Source: an uncultured Actinomycetes bacterium
GTDB lineage: Bacteria > Actinomycetota > Thermoleophilia > Gaiellales > F1-60-MAGs149
Length of the DNA: 14,804 nt
Assembly: GCA_903960645.1 (NCBI GenBank)
Contig: CAJCBN010000050.1
Location: 1-14,804, forward strand
Direction: 5' to 3'
Part shown: positions 1 through 7,117 of the stretch, piece by piece
Layout: each line of letters opens with the position of its first letter
Numbering within the stretch: the first letter of the stretch is position 1
Position numbers and translations under genes: made by a program
The notes under the pieces: generated by a model
Database searches by the model: none
What the model saw: only the letters and a program-made list of their open reading frames with translations
Told to the model about the DNA's origin: nothing

Positions 1-274
1 CTCCAGCCCCGTGGGGATCCGGATCCACACGCGCTGAACCGGATCGCCATCGAGACGGGTCCGCCAAACCGGCGATTGCCTCTCGAGCCCCCTGGGGATC
101 CGCCTCCTACGGATCCTGATCCATGTGCGGAGGCGACGAGGAAGTCATCAGCGGCGATTGCCTCTCCAGCCCCGTGGGGATCCGGATCCACACGCGCTGA
201 GCCAGATCGCCATCGAGACGGGTCCACCAAACCGGCGATTGTCTCTCGAGCCCCCGGGGGACCCGGATCCTACG
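1..274. repeat. Alternating tandem repeat, about 82-bp units, 163-bp higher-order period
   Basis: Positions 1-111 and 164-274 are near copies, with about 8 mismatches by eye and no gaps. A shorter shared head beginning GGCGATTGYCTCT and running into CCCC..GGGGAYCC starts at 71, 153 and 234. Single units are therefore about 82 and 81 bp, and two unit types (A and B) alternate. The heads contain a CCCC/GGGG inverted repeat, and unit A carries the perfect palindrome GGATCCGGATCC at 15-26 and 178-189. The first copy touches the window edge, so the array probably continues to the left. The last unit ends about 25 bases before the ATG at 301. The array is open in several frames because it is GC-rich, and I see no convincing coding function. 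It may be a dispersed intergenic repeat or a regulatory array. Confidence 0.85.
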
Positions 275-300
275 AAGCCTCCTGCCACACTCCACCACAC

Positions 301-1770
301 ATGCTGCGCTTGCCCCTCTGTGCCCTGATCGCGCTGCTCGCGCTCACCTTCTGCGCCACGGCGGGCGCGGCCACGACCACGGTGATGACGCGAAACCTCT
401 ACCTCGGCGCCGATGTCGGCGTGGCGCTGAAGCTCCTGCCGGACATGCCCGCCGCGGCGCAGTTCATGTGGGACCAGGTGGCGGCAACGGATTTTCGCCG
501 GCGCGCACCACGCTTCGCCGCTGAGGCCGCGCGCGAGCGCCCGGACGTGATCGGCCTACAGGAGGCGACGAGGTGGAGCTGCTCGACCGGCTTTGGCGGC
601 AATCGACGCGTGGTCTTCGACTTCACACAAGAGTTCCTGGCCGCGACCGAGGCGGCCGGCACACCGTACGTCCTCGCCACCGCCGACGGGCGTTCGGCGC
701 AGAATCCGAGCTTCGGCCTCGGTCCAATTCCATTTCTGACGCGTATTCACGACCCGGCGACCTTCCAACCGCTCTTCGGCACGGACGACGCCGACTGCGG
801 CTTCCAAATCGGTGATGCACTCGCGATCCGCGCCGACCTTGCACCTCGGGTGCGCGCTGTCGGCGTCGGCGACTTTCCAACCGGGACGACAATCGCACCG
901 CTTGTGCTCGTCATACCGCGCGGCTTCGTGTGGGCCGATATCGACCTCGACGGCACGCCCGTGCGCTTCGTATCGACGCACCTCGAGTCGTTGTGGACAG
1001 CCGGCGAGACACCATCATCCGCCCGACAGGCCAGCCAGCTCGTGGAGACGCTCGCCTCCACCACCATGCCGCTCGTCGTAATGGGTGACTTCAACAGCGA
1101 CCCCCGGGATCCGCGCGACCCCGGCGATAATCCCGGCGGGCAGCCCGAGATGAGCGCCACCTGCCCCGCCCAGAGCGGCGACGGTGACGCCCGCTGCAAC
1201 GCGTACTGGACGATGCGCGAGGCGGGCTACGCAGACGCCGGGCCGGACGCGACAGATCCTCGCAACTTCACCTGGGGCGCCAGCGCCCTGCTCGCAGGGC
1301 CGGACCCGGCGCGGGTGCCGGCGGCGATCGACGCGGGAAATGCGCACGGTCTCACCGATCGCCTCGACTACATCTTCCTGCGCAATGGTCCTCAGGCCGT
1401 GGAGGCGCACCTGATCGGCGCGGCGTGGCCGGCTGGAGCAGACCTGTGGGACTGCAACGCGCCCGAGCAGGTACGCGATGCCGCACAGGCCGCTGTGGCG
1501 TTGGGGATCGAAGCACCCAGCCCGACGCAGTGCCTCCCCACGGATCATGCCGGCATCGTCACGACGATCTCGCTCCCCGCCTCGAACGTGATCGACCCAC
1601 CACTGCCACAGCACACGTCGGGTCGCCCCCTGATGGCGACGATCGCCCTCATCGCGATCGCAGTGGTCGCCGCCGCCGTAGCTGTGCATATCGCGCTGGC
1701 CCTCCTCCTGCTCGTGCCGCTGATTGTGGTCGTGGTCGTGGTTGCCGACCGCCGCCGCCGTCGCGCCTGA
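301..1770 (+). CDS. Secreted, membrane-anchored endonuclease/exonuclease/phosphatase (EEP) family protein
   Basis: This 489-aa protein has the EEP (DNase I-like) metallohydrolase fold. The family cleaves phosphodiester bonds in nucleic acids, phosphoinositides or sphingomyelin, and the substrate here is unknown. A signal peptide occupies residues 1-23, with a hydrophobic core ending in ATAGA. Conserved motifs appear in the expected order: RNLYLG (Asn32), DVIGLQE (metal-binding Glu88), STHLES (His227), GDFNSD (Asp263, Asn265), DRLDYI (Asp356) and PTDHAG (Asp415/His416 catalytic pair). Residues 445-482 are almost purely hydrophobic, with a long Val run, and are followed by DRRRRRA, a stop-transfer anchor. 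The active domain should therefore sit outside the cell. I chose the ATG at 301 because it begins the signal peptide. The in-frame ATG at 76 would add 75 repeat-encoded residues in front of it. No Shine-Dalgarno sequence is visible before 301. All key residues are present. Confidence 0.88.
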   Translation: MLRLPLCALIALLALTFCATAGAATTTVMTRNLYLGADVGVALKLLPDMPAAAQFMWDQVAATDFRRRAPRFAAEAARERPDVIGLQEATRWSCSTGFGGNRRVVFDFTQEFLAATEAAGTPYVLATADGRSAQNPSFGLGPIPFLTRIHDPATFQPLFGTDDADCGFQIGDALAIRADLAPRVRAVGVGDFPTGTTIAPLVLVIPRGFVWADIDLDGTPVRFVSTHLESLWTAGETPSSARQASQLVETLASTTMPLVVMGDFNSDPRDPRDPGDNPGGQPEMSATCPAQSGDGDARCNAYWTMREAGYADAGPDATDPRNFTWGASALLAGPDPARVPAAIDAGNAHGLTDRLDYIFLRNGPQAVEAHLIGAAWPAGADLWDCNAPEQVRDAAQAAVALGIEAPSPTQCLPTDHAGIVTTISLPASNVIDPPLPQHTSGRPLMATIALIAIAVVAAAVAVHIALALLLLVPLIVVVVVVADRRRRRA

Positions 1771-1858
1771 TAGCGGCGAAGAACGGGGCGTGAATCGCGT
1801 ATGTATGCGGATTCCGTCTGCCCGAGAGGCACGTTACCGAATATTTACAGGTTATTGC

Positions 1859-1888
1859 TTGACAAAACCAGAGATCCTACGGAATACT
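1859..1888 (+). promoter_or_regulatory. Sigma70-type promoter for the small leaderless ORF
   Basis: A perfect TTGACA lies at 1859-1864. An 18-base spacer leads to AATACT at 1883-1888, which matches TATAAT at 4 of 6 positions. The stretch around 1840-1890 is noticeably AT-richer than the rest of the window. The predicted start of transcription, 6-7 bases after the -10, falls on or next to the ATG at 1895. A leaderless message would result. The promoter assignment is by inspection. Confidence 0.6.
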
Positions 1889-1894
1889 GTGGTC

Positions 1895-2044
1895 ATGCGA
1901 ATCGATCAGATCACCTCCCACCCCACGCACACCGCTCCCGTCCCGGCGTTCAACTTCCTGTTCGCGTCGGCCGAGCCGCGCCAGTCCAGCCGCCGCAAGT
2001 TGTCGTGGCTCACGCGCCCGGCGCTGCGCACGAAGCGCGTGTAG
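1895..2044 (+). CDS. Small leaderless ORF, 49 aa, unknown function
   Basis: This is a 49-codon ORF that starts at the predicted transcription start of a good promoter. It ends in TAG at 2042-2044, about 40 bases before a strong terminator. It has no Shine-Dalgarno sequence, as expected for a leaderless message. The N-terminal half is neutral (MRIDQITSHPTHT, then PVPAFNFLFASAE). The C-terminal half is strongly basic, with 8 Arg/Lys in the last 21 residues. There is no signal peptide, membrane segment or cysteine. I recognise no family. It could be a small protein, a leader peptide, or merely an ORF inside a small RNA of about 220 nt. The strand and boundaries rest on the flanking promoter and terminator rather than on homology. 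Confidence 0.4.
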   Translation: MRIDQITSHPTHTAPVPAFNFLFASAEPRQSSRRKLSWLTRPALRTKRV

Positions 2045-2083
2045 CTCCCACTTTTCTCTCCACCCTCCCTCTCTCCTCACAGT

Positions 2084-2114
2084 GGGCCCTCGCTTCGGCG
2101 GGGGCCCTTCTGCG
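2084..2114 (+). terminator. Rho-independent terminator with UUCG tetraloop
   Basis: A 10-bp stem (2084-2093 with 2098-2107, one G-U pair) closes on the very stable C(UUCG)G tetraloop. A T-rich stretch follows at 2108-2119. It ends the small unit starting near 1895. It also isolates the NUDIX gene, 36 bases further on, from upstream transcription. Confidence 0.75.
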
Positions 2115-2143
2115 TTCTTGGGCCGGTCTGCGATCCTGTCGCC

Positions 2144-2590
2144 ATGGCCGCTCCCCGCAAGCCCCGCCTCAAGGCCCGCGTCGCGATTGAGCAGAACGGG
2201 CACATCCTCTGCGTGCTGCACGCCAAGCCACGCGAGGAGCCCTTCTGGTGCCTGCCCGGCGGCAACGTCGACGACGGTGAGACGCTGATCGAAGGCGCGA
2301 TCCGTGAGCTTCGCGAGGAGGTCGGGGTCGAGGTGGAGACCGACGGCGCCATCCTGATCGTCGACGGCCCTGAGGCGGGGGCCGTCGAGGTGATCCTGCG
2401 CGGCATCATCACCGCCGGCGAGGCGGCGATCGGCGATGACTCGGGCGATGCCTATCTGGCCGAGGCGGCCTGGATCGCCGTGGATGAGCTCCCGGCCACG
2501 TTTCGACCAACCGTCCTGCGGGAGCTCCTGCAGCAGCCGGGTGGACTCAGCGGCCTGCCGGCGATCGACGTCGCCAACTGGGTCGCGTAG
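2144..2590 (+). CDS. NUDIX hydrolase
   Basis: This 148-aa protein has the usual length of a single-domain NUDIX hydrolase. The family hydrolyses nucleoside diphosphates linked to another moiety, such as damaged nucleotides, ADP-ribose, NADH or dinucleoside polyphosphates. The complete Nudix box G-x5-E-x7-REUxEExGU is at residues 40-62 (GNVDDGE, then REL, EEVGV), so the Mg-binding and catalytic glutamates are intact. It is preceded by the LPGG turn typical of the family. Substrate specificity cannot be assigned. The ATG at 2144 has no clear Shine-Dalgarno sequence. It lies just after a terminator, so transcription must start in the short gap 2108-2143. The gene stands alone and faces the minus-strand operon across a palindromic element at 2637-2757. 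Confidence 0.9.
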   Translation: MAAPRKPRLKARVAIEQNGHILCVLHAKPREEPFWCLPGGNVDDGETLIEGAIRELREEVGVEVETDGAILIVDGPEAGAVEVILRGIITAGEAAIGDDSGDAYLAEAAWIAVDELPATFRPTVLRELLQQPGGLSGLPAIDVANWVA

Positions 2591-2636
2591 GCACACTCCC
2601 CCGCGCGGACGGAAGCGCATCGTGGGGTGACTCCTG

Positions 2637-2757
2637 CGTGGATGCGACAAAAAGGGTCAGACCCATTCGTCGCATGAGCGCCAGATCCGTTGGGGGTTTC
2701 TCCCTACGCCACTCCGCGTATGCGACGAATGGGTCTGACCCCGTTGTCGCATCCACG
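2637..2757. repeat. REP/MITE-like palindromic element of two hairpins in inverted orientation
   Basis: Arms 2637-2675 and 2720-2757 are reverse complements over about 38 bases with only 2-3 differences, separated by 44 bases. Each arm is also a hairpin of its own. The outer stem ATGCGAC/GTCGCAT encloses an inner stem GGGTC/GACCC with a one-base loop (2642-2675 and 2720-2752). Two inverted REP-like hairpins make a BIME-like layout, of the kind mobilised by REP-associated tyrosine transposases. No transposase gene and no obvious target duplication are visible. It lies between the convergent NUDIX gene and the operon end, where it could also stop transcription from both sides. Confidence 0.8.
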
Positions 2758-2808
2758 CCCCACCGGCATCGCGTTGCCAGCCACCGGCCCGCCATGCACG
2801 CGAGCGCC

Positions 2809-2826
2809 CACCGCCGAAATGCGGTG
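2809..2826 (-). terminator. Weak hairpin just after the operon's last stop codon
   Basis: CACCGC (2809-2814) pairs with GCGGTG (2821-2826) across a 6-base loop, 8 bases past the stop codon of the enolase-superfamily gene. No U-tract follows on the minus strand, so a terminator role is doubtful. It may act together with the large palindrome at 2637-2757. Confidence 0.3.
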
Positions 2827-2834
2827 ACCGGCCC

Positions 2835-3944
2835 CTAGTCCAGGCGGCTGGCTTCGAGCCAGGCCAGGTCGGTCGGAATGCCCAGCCCGGGACCCTCCGG
2901 CGGCCGGATCGTGCCGTCCTCGCCCGCGAAGAGCGGGGCGGGCAGCAGCCAGTCACGCCGATCAGGGCCCCAGCCCGGGGGATCGAAGGGCACCTCGACG
3001 AACGGACACGTGGACCACGCCAGCGCGGCATGCAGGTTGACGAGGAAGCCCAGGCCATTCGTCCACGTGTGCGGCGACCACATGCGCCCGCTCAGCACAG
3101 CCAGATCGGCCAGGCGCCGTGCGCCCGTGATGCCGCCGGCGAGGGCGACGTCGCACTGGATGACGTCCACGCCACCACGCAGCAGCAGGTCACGCGCCTC
3201 GTGCGATTGACGGACCATCTCACCGCCGGCGATGCGCAGCGCGGTCTTGGCGCGCAGCTCGGCGTAGCCCGCCACGTCGGCGGTGGGCAGCGGCTCCTCA
3301 AGCCAGTACACGCCCATGCGCTCGAAGGCGCGGGCGGCCTGCACGGCCTCGGCGACGTCCCAGCCGAGGCGGGGATCCCCCGTCATCCGCCAGCCGTAGT
3401 TTGCGTCAACCATGATCTCCATGTCGGCGCCGATGGCGTCACGCACCTGCTCGACGACCGTCGCGGACTGGCGCCAGTCACCAAGCGGGAGCCGCAGCTT
3501 GACGGCCTTGAACCCGGCCATGCGCAGGTGCATCGTGCGCTCGGCGCGCTCCGCGGGCTCGATGACCTCGGCGGTCGAGGCGTAGGCCAGCAGGCTCTCG
3601 TTACGTCCACCGAGAAAACGCCACAGCGGCTCGCCCGCCGCCCGCGCCGCGAGGTCGGCACAGGCCGCTTCGGCCACCCACGGCCGGCCGCCGTGGAAGT
3701 CGACGGTCTCGCAGATGCGGTGGATGAGGTCGAGACGGCGCGGGTCGAGGCCCACGAGGTGCCGCTGCAGCAGCTTGAGGTCCGGGAGGTTGTCGCCGCC
3801 GCCGATGCCGACCGTACCGTCGTCGGCGGTGACGATGACGACCTCCGCGTCCTGGTAGGTGCGCGGCACGGGGTCCCACGACATCGTCACGGGCGTGCCC
3901 CACAGGTTGCGGTAGCGGCGGACCTCGATCGACGCGATCTTCAT
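2835..3944 (-). CDS. Enolase-superfamily (mandelate racemase/muconate lactonizing type) enzyme, probable acid-sugar dehydratase
   Basis: This 369-aa protein is a full-length enolase-superfamily member. These enzymes abstract the proton alpha to a carboxylate using a bound Mg2+. An N-terminal capping domain (about 1-125) is followed by the TIM-barrel. The three metal ligands are visible as Asp180 (MVDANYGW), Glu216 (WLEEPL) and Glu242 (IAGGE). The His-Asp pair of the mandelate racemase subgroup is His292 (SPHTW) with Asp265 (IQCDVA). The second-strand motif is K-L-R (Lys149, Arg151) instead of the common K-x-K. This pattern is seen in sugar-acid dehydratases, but the substrate is uncertain. 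The gene is last in the operon, 10 bases after the alcohol dehydrogenase. Dehydration of an aldonate-type acid made by the preceding steps is a reasonable guess, not a demonstrated function. Confidence 0.85.
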   Translation of the reverse strand: MKIASIEVRRYRNLWGTPVTMSWDPVPRTYQDAEVVIVTADDGTVGIGGGDNLPDLKLLQRHLVGLDPRRLDLIHRICETVDFHGGRPWVAEAACADLAARAAGEPLWRFLGGRNESLLAYASTAEVIEPAERAERTMHLRMAGFKAVKLRLPLGDWRQSATVVEQVRDAIGADMEIMVDANYGWRMTGDPRLGWDVAEAVQAARAFERMGVYWLEEPLPTADVAGYAELRAKTALRIAGGEMVRQSHEARDLLLRGGVDVIQCDVALAGGITGARRLADLAVLSGRMWSPHTWTNGLGFLVNLHAALAWSTCPFVEVPFDPPGWGPDRRDWLLPAPLFAGEDGTIRPPEGPGLGIPTDLAWLEASRLD

Positions 3945-3954
3945 AGCGCAGAGC

Positions 3955-5064
3955 CTAGCTGCGAACGTCGAGCATCACGCGTCGCGATGCACCCTGGTGC
4001 ATCAGCTCGAACGCCTCGTTGACCCGGTCCAGCGGCAGTCGATGACTGATCAGCTTCTCGAGCGGTAGCCGTCCCTGACGGTGGAGCTCCAGCAGCTGCG
4101 GGAACATCTCCGGCGGGTACGACGACCCGTAGATCGAGCCGAGGATGCGGCGCTCCATGCGCGGCAGGGCCAGCGCGGGGAACGACACGATCGCGTCGGC
4201 TCGCGGAATGCCGATCAGCACCGCCGCACCGCGCACGCGCGTGGATAGGTAGCAGGCCGTGGCGACCTCAGGACGGCCCGTGGCCTCCACGGCGCAGTCG
4301 ACACCCGTGCCGACGAGCGCACGCACCGCATCAGCCGTGGACTCGGCGTCGCCCTGCCACTGCACCGCGTGAGTGGCGCCGCAGTCGATCGCGTCATCGA
4401 GCTTCTCCTGCGAGAGGTCGACGGCGATGACGCACTCCGCGCCCGCCGCACGCGCGCCCATGATCGCCGACAGCCCCACGCCGCCGCAGCCGAAGATGGC
4501 GACGCGATCGCCGGGACGCACCTGACCGGTGTTCCAGACGGCGCCGACGCCGGTCGTGACCGCGCAGCCGACGATCGAGGCGATGTCGAGCGGATCGTCA
4601 TCACGAATCAGGACGCAGGACGCGTCGGGCACCACGCACGCCTCGGCGAACGTCGAGAGGAAGGAGTTGTGGAAGATCGTCTCGCCATCGTGCGAGAGGC
4701 GCGAGGTGCCATCCATCAGTCCACCCTTGCCCATCGCGGGCCAGGCCGCGCCGCAGAGATGGCGCAGGCCGCGCGTGCACTCCTCGCACTCGTTGCAGCT
4801 GGGAGCCCAGGACAGCGCGACGCGCTGGCCGATCTGCAATCGCGACCCGGGGCCGACTGCCTCGATCACGCCGGCACCCTCGTGGCCCAGGATCGCGGGG
4901 CACGGCGTCTCCGAGGTGCCGTCGATCGCGTTCTGATCGGAGTGGCAGACGCCGCTCCAATCAAGGCGCACCAGGACCTCCCGCTCCTTGGGGTCGGCGA
5001 GATCGACCTCCAGCACCTCGAGGGGACTCCCGGTCGCGGGCAGCACGGCAGCGCGGATCTTCAC
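3955..5064 (-). CDS. Zinc-dependent alcohol dehydrogenase (medium-chain, class III-like)
   Basis: This 369-aa medium-chain dehydrogenase oxidises an alcohol to an aldehyde or ketone with NAD(P). Catalytic-zinc ligands are Cys40 (GVCHSD), His61/Glu62 (GHEGAG) and Cys167 (GCAVTTG). The structural-zinc lobe has four cysteines at 90, 93, 96 and 104. The Rossmann loop GCGGVG is at 192-197, and Asp216 at the end of the second strand favours NAD over NADP. The Cys ligand with TTG and the four-Cys lobe resemble class III and mycothiol/NDMA-type alcohol dehydrogenases. I chose the GTG at 5064, which has AGGAGA 9 bases upstream. The open frame to 5187 would overlap the end of the ATPase gene. The gene sits 31 bases after that ATPase and 10 bases before the enolase-superfamily gene, so it probably acts on the imported solute. 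Confidence 0.88.
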   Translation of the reverse strand: MKIRAAVLPATGSPLEVLEVDLADPKEREVLVRLDWSGVCHSDQNAIDGTSETPCPAILGHEGAGVIEAVGPGSRLQIGQRVALSWAPSCNECEECTRGLRHLCGAAWPAMGKGGLMDGTSRLSHDGETIFHNSFLSTFAEACVVPDASCVLIRDDDPLDIASIVGCAVTTGVGAVWNTGQVRPGDRVAIFGCGGVGLSAIMGARAAGAECVIAVDLSQEKLDDAIDCGATHAVQWQGDAESTADAVRALVGTGVDCAVEATGRPEVATACYLSTRVRGAAVLIGIPRADAIVSFPALALPRMERRILGSIYGSSYPPEMFPQLLELHRQGRLPLEKLISHRLPLDRVNEAFELMHQGASRRVMLDVRS

Positions 5065-5095
5065 GTGGGCAGGTCTCCTGGTTCGGCGGGTCGGA

Positions 5096-7117
5096 TCAGT
5101 CGACGTGCTGCAGCGTGCGCAGCTCGTCGATCGGAATGTGGCAGCGCATCGCGTGGCCGGGCTCAACCTCGACCAGCGGCGGTTCACTCGCCTCGCAGGT
5201 GCCCTTGATCGCGCGCGGGCAACGGGTGTGGAAGACGCAGCCGGTCGGCAGATCGATCGCGGACGGGAGCTCGCCCGTCAGGCGAATGCGATCCGGCGGA
5301 TCCCCGTCCACGCTCGGCACGGCCGACAGCAGCGCCTCGGTGTACGGATGGTGCGGTCCGCTGAAGACGACATCGGCGGGACCGAGCTCCATCAGGCGCC
5401 CGAGGTAGAGGACGGCGATGCGGTCCGACAGGTAGCGCACGACGCCAAGGTCGTGCGAGATCACGATGTAGCTCGCCTGCTCGTCGCGCTGAAGATCGCC
5501 CAGCAGGTTGAGAATGGCCGCCTGCACGGACACGTCCAGCGCGCTGGTCGGCTCGTCGCAGACGACGATGCGGGGGCCGCCGGCGAAGGCGCCGGCGATG
5601 GCCACGCGCTGCTTGAGTCCACCCGACAGCGCACGCGGTCGCATGTCGAGGTGGCGCGGCGACAGCCGCACCTCCTCGGTCAGGGTGGTCAGGCGCTCCT
5701 CGGCCTCCTTGCCGCGGATGCCCGCCAGCTTCTGAAGACCGCGCTCGAGGATGGCACGCACCGTCTTCGAGCGGTTCAGCGCGGAGTCGGGATTCTGGAA
5801 GATGATCTGGATGGCCCGCCGCTCGTCCGTCTTGCGCCCGGTCGTGAGCCCCGCCAGCTGGGCACCGTCGAGCTCGATCACGGAGCCGGGGTCGGCGGCA
5901 TGGATGCCGAGAATCGCCTTCGCCAGCGTCGTCTTGCCGGACCCGGACTCACCGACCAGGCCGAGCGTCTCACCGGCGCGCAGGTCGAGGTCGACATCGA
6001 CCAGCGCCCGCACCTCATGGTTGCCCTGCTTGAAGGTCTTCGAGACGTGCTCGAGGTGCAGCACGACCTCGCCCACACCGGCACCGCTGATCGGCGCCTG
6101 CAGCGGTGCGGCGACGAGCGTGCCGACCTTGTCGGCGTGGTGGCAGTAGACGGTGCGCCCCGGCAGAGGATGCGACGCGGGCGGCACGACGGTGCGGCAC
6201 TCGTCGGTAGCGAGCGCGCAGCGATCCTGAAACACGCAGGCGGGCAGCTCGGTGCCGATCAAGGGCAGCGAGCCGGGGATCGTGTCGAGCCGGCGCTCCG
6301 ACTTGCTGGCCCCGCGGCGCGGCAGGCAGCGCAGCAGGCCGACGGTGTACGGATGCTGCGGATTGTCGAAGACCTCGGCAGCCGGGCCCTCCTCGATGAT
6401 CTTGCCCGCGTACATCACGCCGACGCGATCGCAGATACGGCGGACGACGCCAAGGTTGTGCGCGATCAAGAGCACCGCGGCGCCCGTCTCCTGCCGCAGC
6501 ATCGAGACGAGATCCAGCACCTCGGCCTCGACGGTGGCGTCGAGACCGGTCGTGGGCTCGTCGAGGATCAGCAGCTGCGGATCACAGGCCAGCGCAATCG
6601 CGATCACGACGCGCTGCTGCATGCCGCCCGACAGCTGGTACGGATAGCGATCGAGGACGCGGTCGGCGTCGGCGATGCGGACCCGGTTGAGCGCCTCGAT
6701 CGCCTTGACCTTGGCCTCGGCCTGCGAGAAGCCGAGCACGGTAAAGGCCTCGACGACCTGCTTGCCAACCTTGATCGTCGGGTTCAGCGACTGGCCCGGA
6801 TCCTGGTAGACCATCGAGATACGGCGCGCGCGCAGCTCGCGCAGCTCGCTGGACGAGAGCGCCAGCATGTCGTCGCCAGCGATCGTGATCGCACCGCCGG
6901 TGACGTGGCCGTTCTCCGGCAGGTAGCGCACGGCCGTGTACGCCGTCGTCGACTTGCCGCAGCCGGACTCCCCGACCAGACCGTAGGCCTCGCCGGGCTT
7001 GATCTCGAAGGTCACGCCGCGCAGCACGGGGCGCGGGATGCCGCGCACGTCGTAGGCGACGTGGACGTCGTCCAGCCGGAGGGCAGCGGTCTCAGTACGC
7101 GTCTCGGTGGCGCTCAC
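5096..7117 (-). CDS. Fused double ATP-binding protein of a family-5 (Dpp/Opp-type) ABC importer
   Basis: This 673-aa protein joins the two ATPases (DppD-like and DppF-like) that are usually separate. Domain 1 has Walker A GESGCGKS (49-56), Q-loop Gln105, signature LSGGMQ (162-167), Walker B ending in Glu187 and H-loop His220. Domain 2 has Walker A GESGSGKT (389-396), Gln441, signature LSGGLK (497-502), Walker B VVCDE (Glu522) and His555. Each half ends in the HPYT oligopeptide-ABC extension with a cysteine cluster, for example Cys294, 300, 307 and 325 in half 1. Related proteins may bind an Fe-S cluster there. The GTG start at 7117 overlaps the preceding stop as GTGA and has a strong AGGAGG 9-10 bases upstream. 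It supplies energy to the two permeases encoded just before it. Confidence 0.92.
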   Translation of the reverse strand: MSATETRTETAALRLDDVHVAYDVRGIPRPVLRGVTFEIKPGEAYGLVGESGCGKSTTAYTAVRYLPENGHVTGGAITIAGDDMLALSSSELRELRARRISMVYQDPGQSLNPTIKVGKQVVEAFTVLGFSQAEAKVKAIEALNRVRIADADRVLDRYPYQLSGGMQQRVVIAIALACDPQLLILDEPTTGLDATVEAEVLDLVSMLRQETGAAVLLIAHNLGVVRRICDRVGVMYAGKIIEEGPAAEVFDNPQHPYTVGLLRCLPRRGASKSERRLDTIPGSLPLIGTELPACVFQDRCALATDECRTVVPPASHPLPGRTVYCHHADKVGTLVAAPLQAPISGAGVGEVVLHLEHVSKTFKQGNHEVRALVDVDLDLRAGETLGLVGESGSGKTTLAKAILGIHAADPGSVIELDGAQLAGLTTGRKTDERRAIQIIFQNPDSALNRSKTVRAILERGLQKLAGIRGKEAEERLTTLTEEVRLSPRHLDMRPRALSGGLKQRVAIAGAFAGGPRIVVCDEPTSALDVSVQAAILNLLGDLQRDEQASYIVISHDLGVVRYLSDRIAVLYLGRLMELGPADVVFSGPHHPYTEALLSAVPSVDGDPPDRIRLTGELPSAIDLPTGCVFHTRCPRAIKGTCEASEPPLVEVEPGHAMRCHIPIDELRTLQHVD

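Noticed and set aside
1..274. CRISPR array
   Set aside because: Units are about 82 bp with near-identical 111-base blocks and no variable spacers of constant size. There is no cas gene.
76..300. 75-codon N-terminal extension of the EEP protein
   Set aside because: The extension is encoded by the tandem repeat and would bury the clear signal peptide that starts at 301.
5065..5187. Longer start for the alcohol dehydrogenase
   Set aside because: The extra 41 residues overlap the ATPase end and look like shadow sequence. The GTG at 5064 has a good ribosome site and begins the normal family N-terminus.
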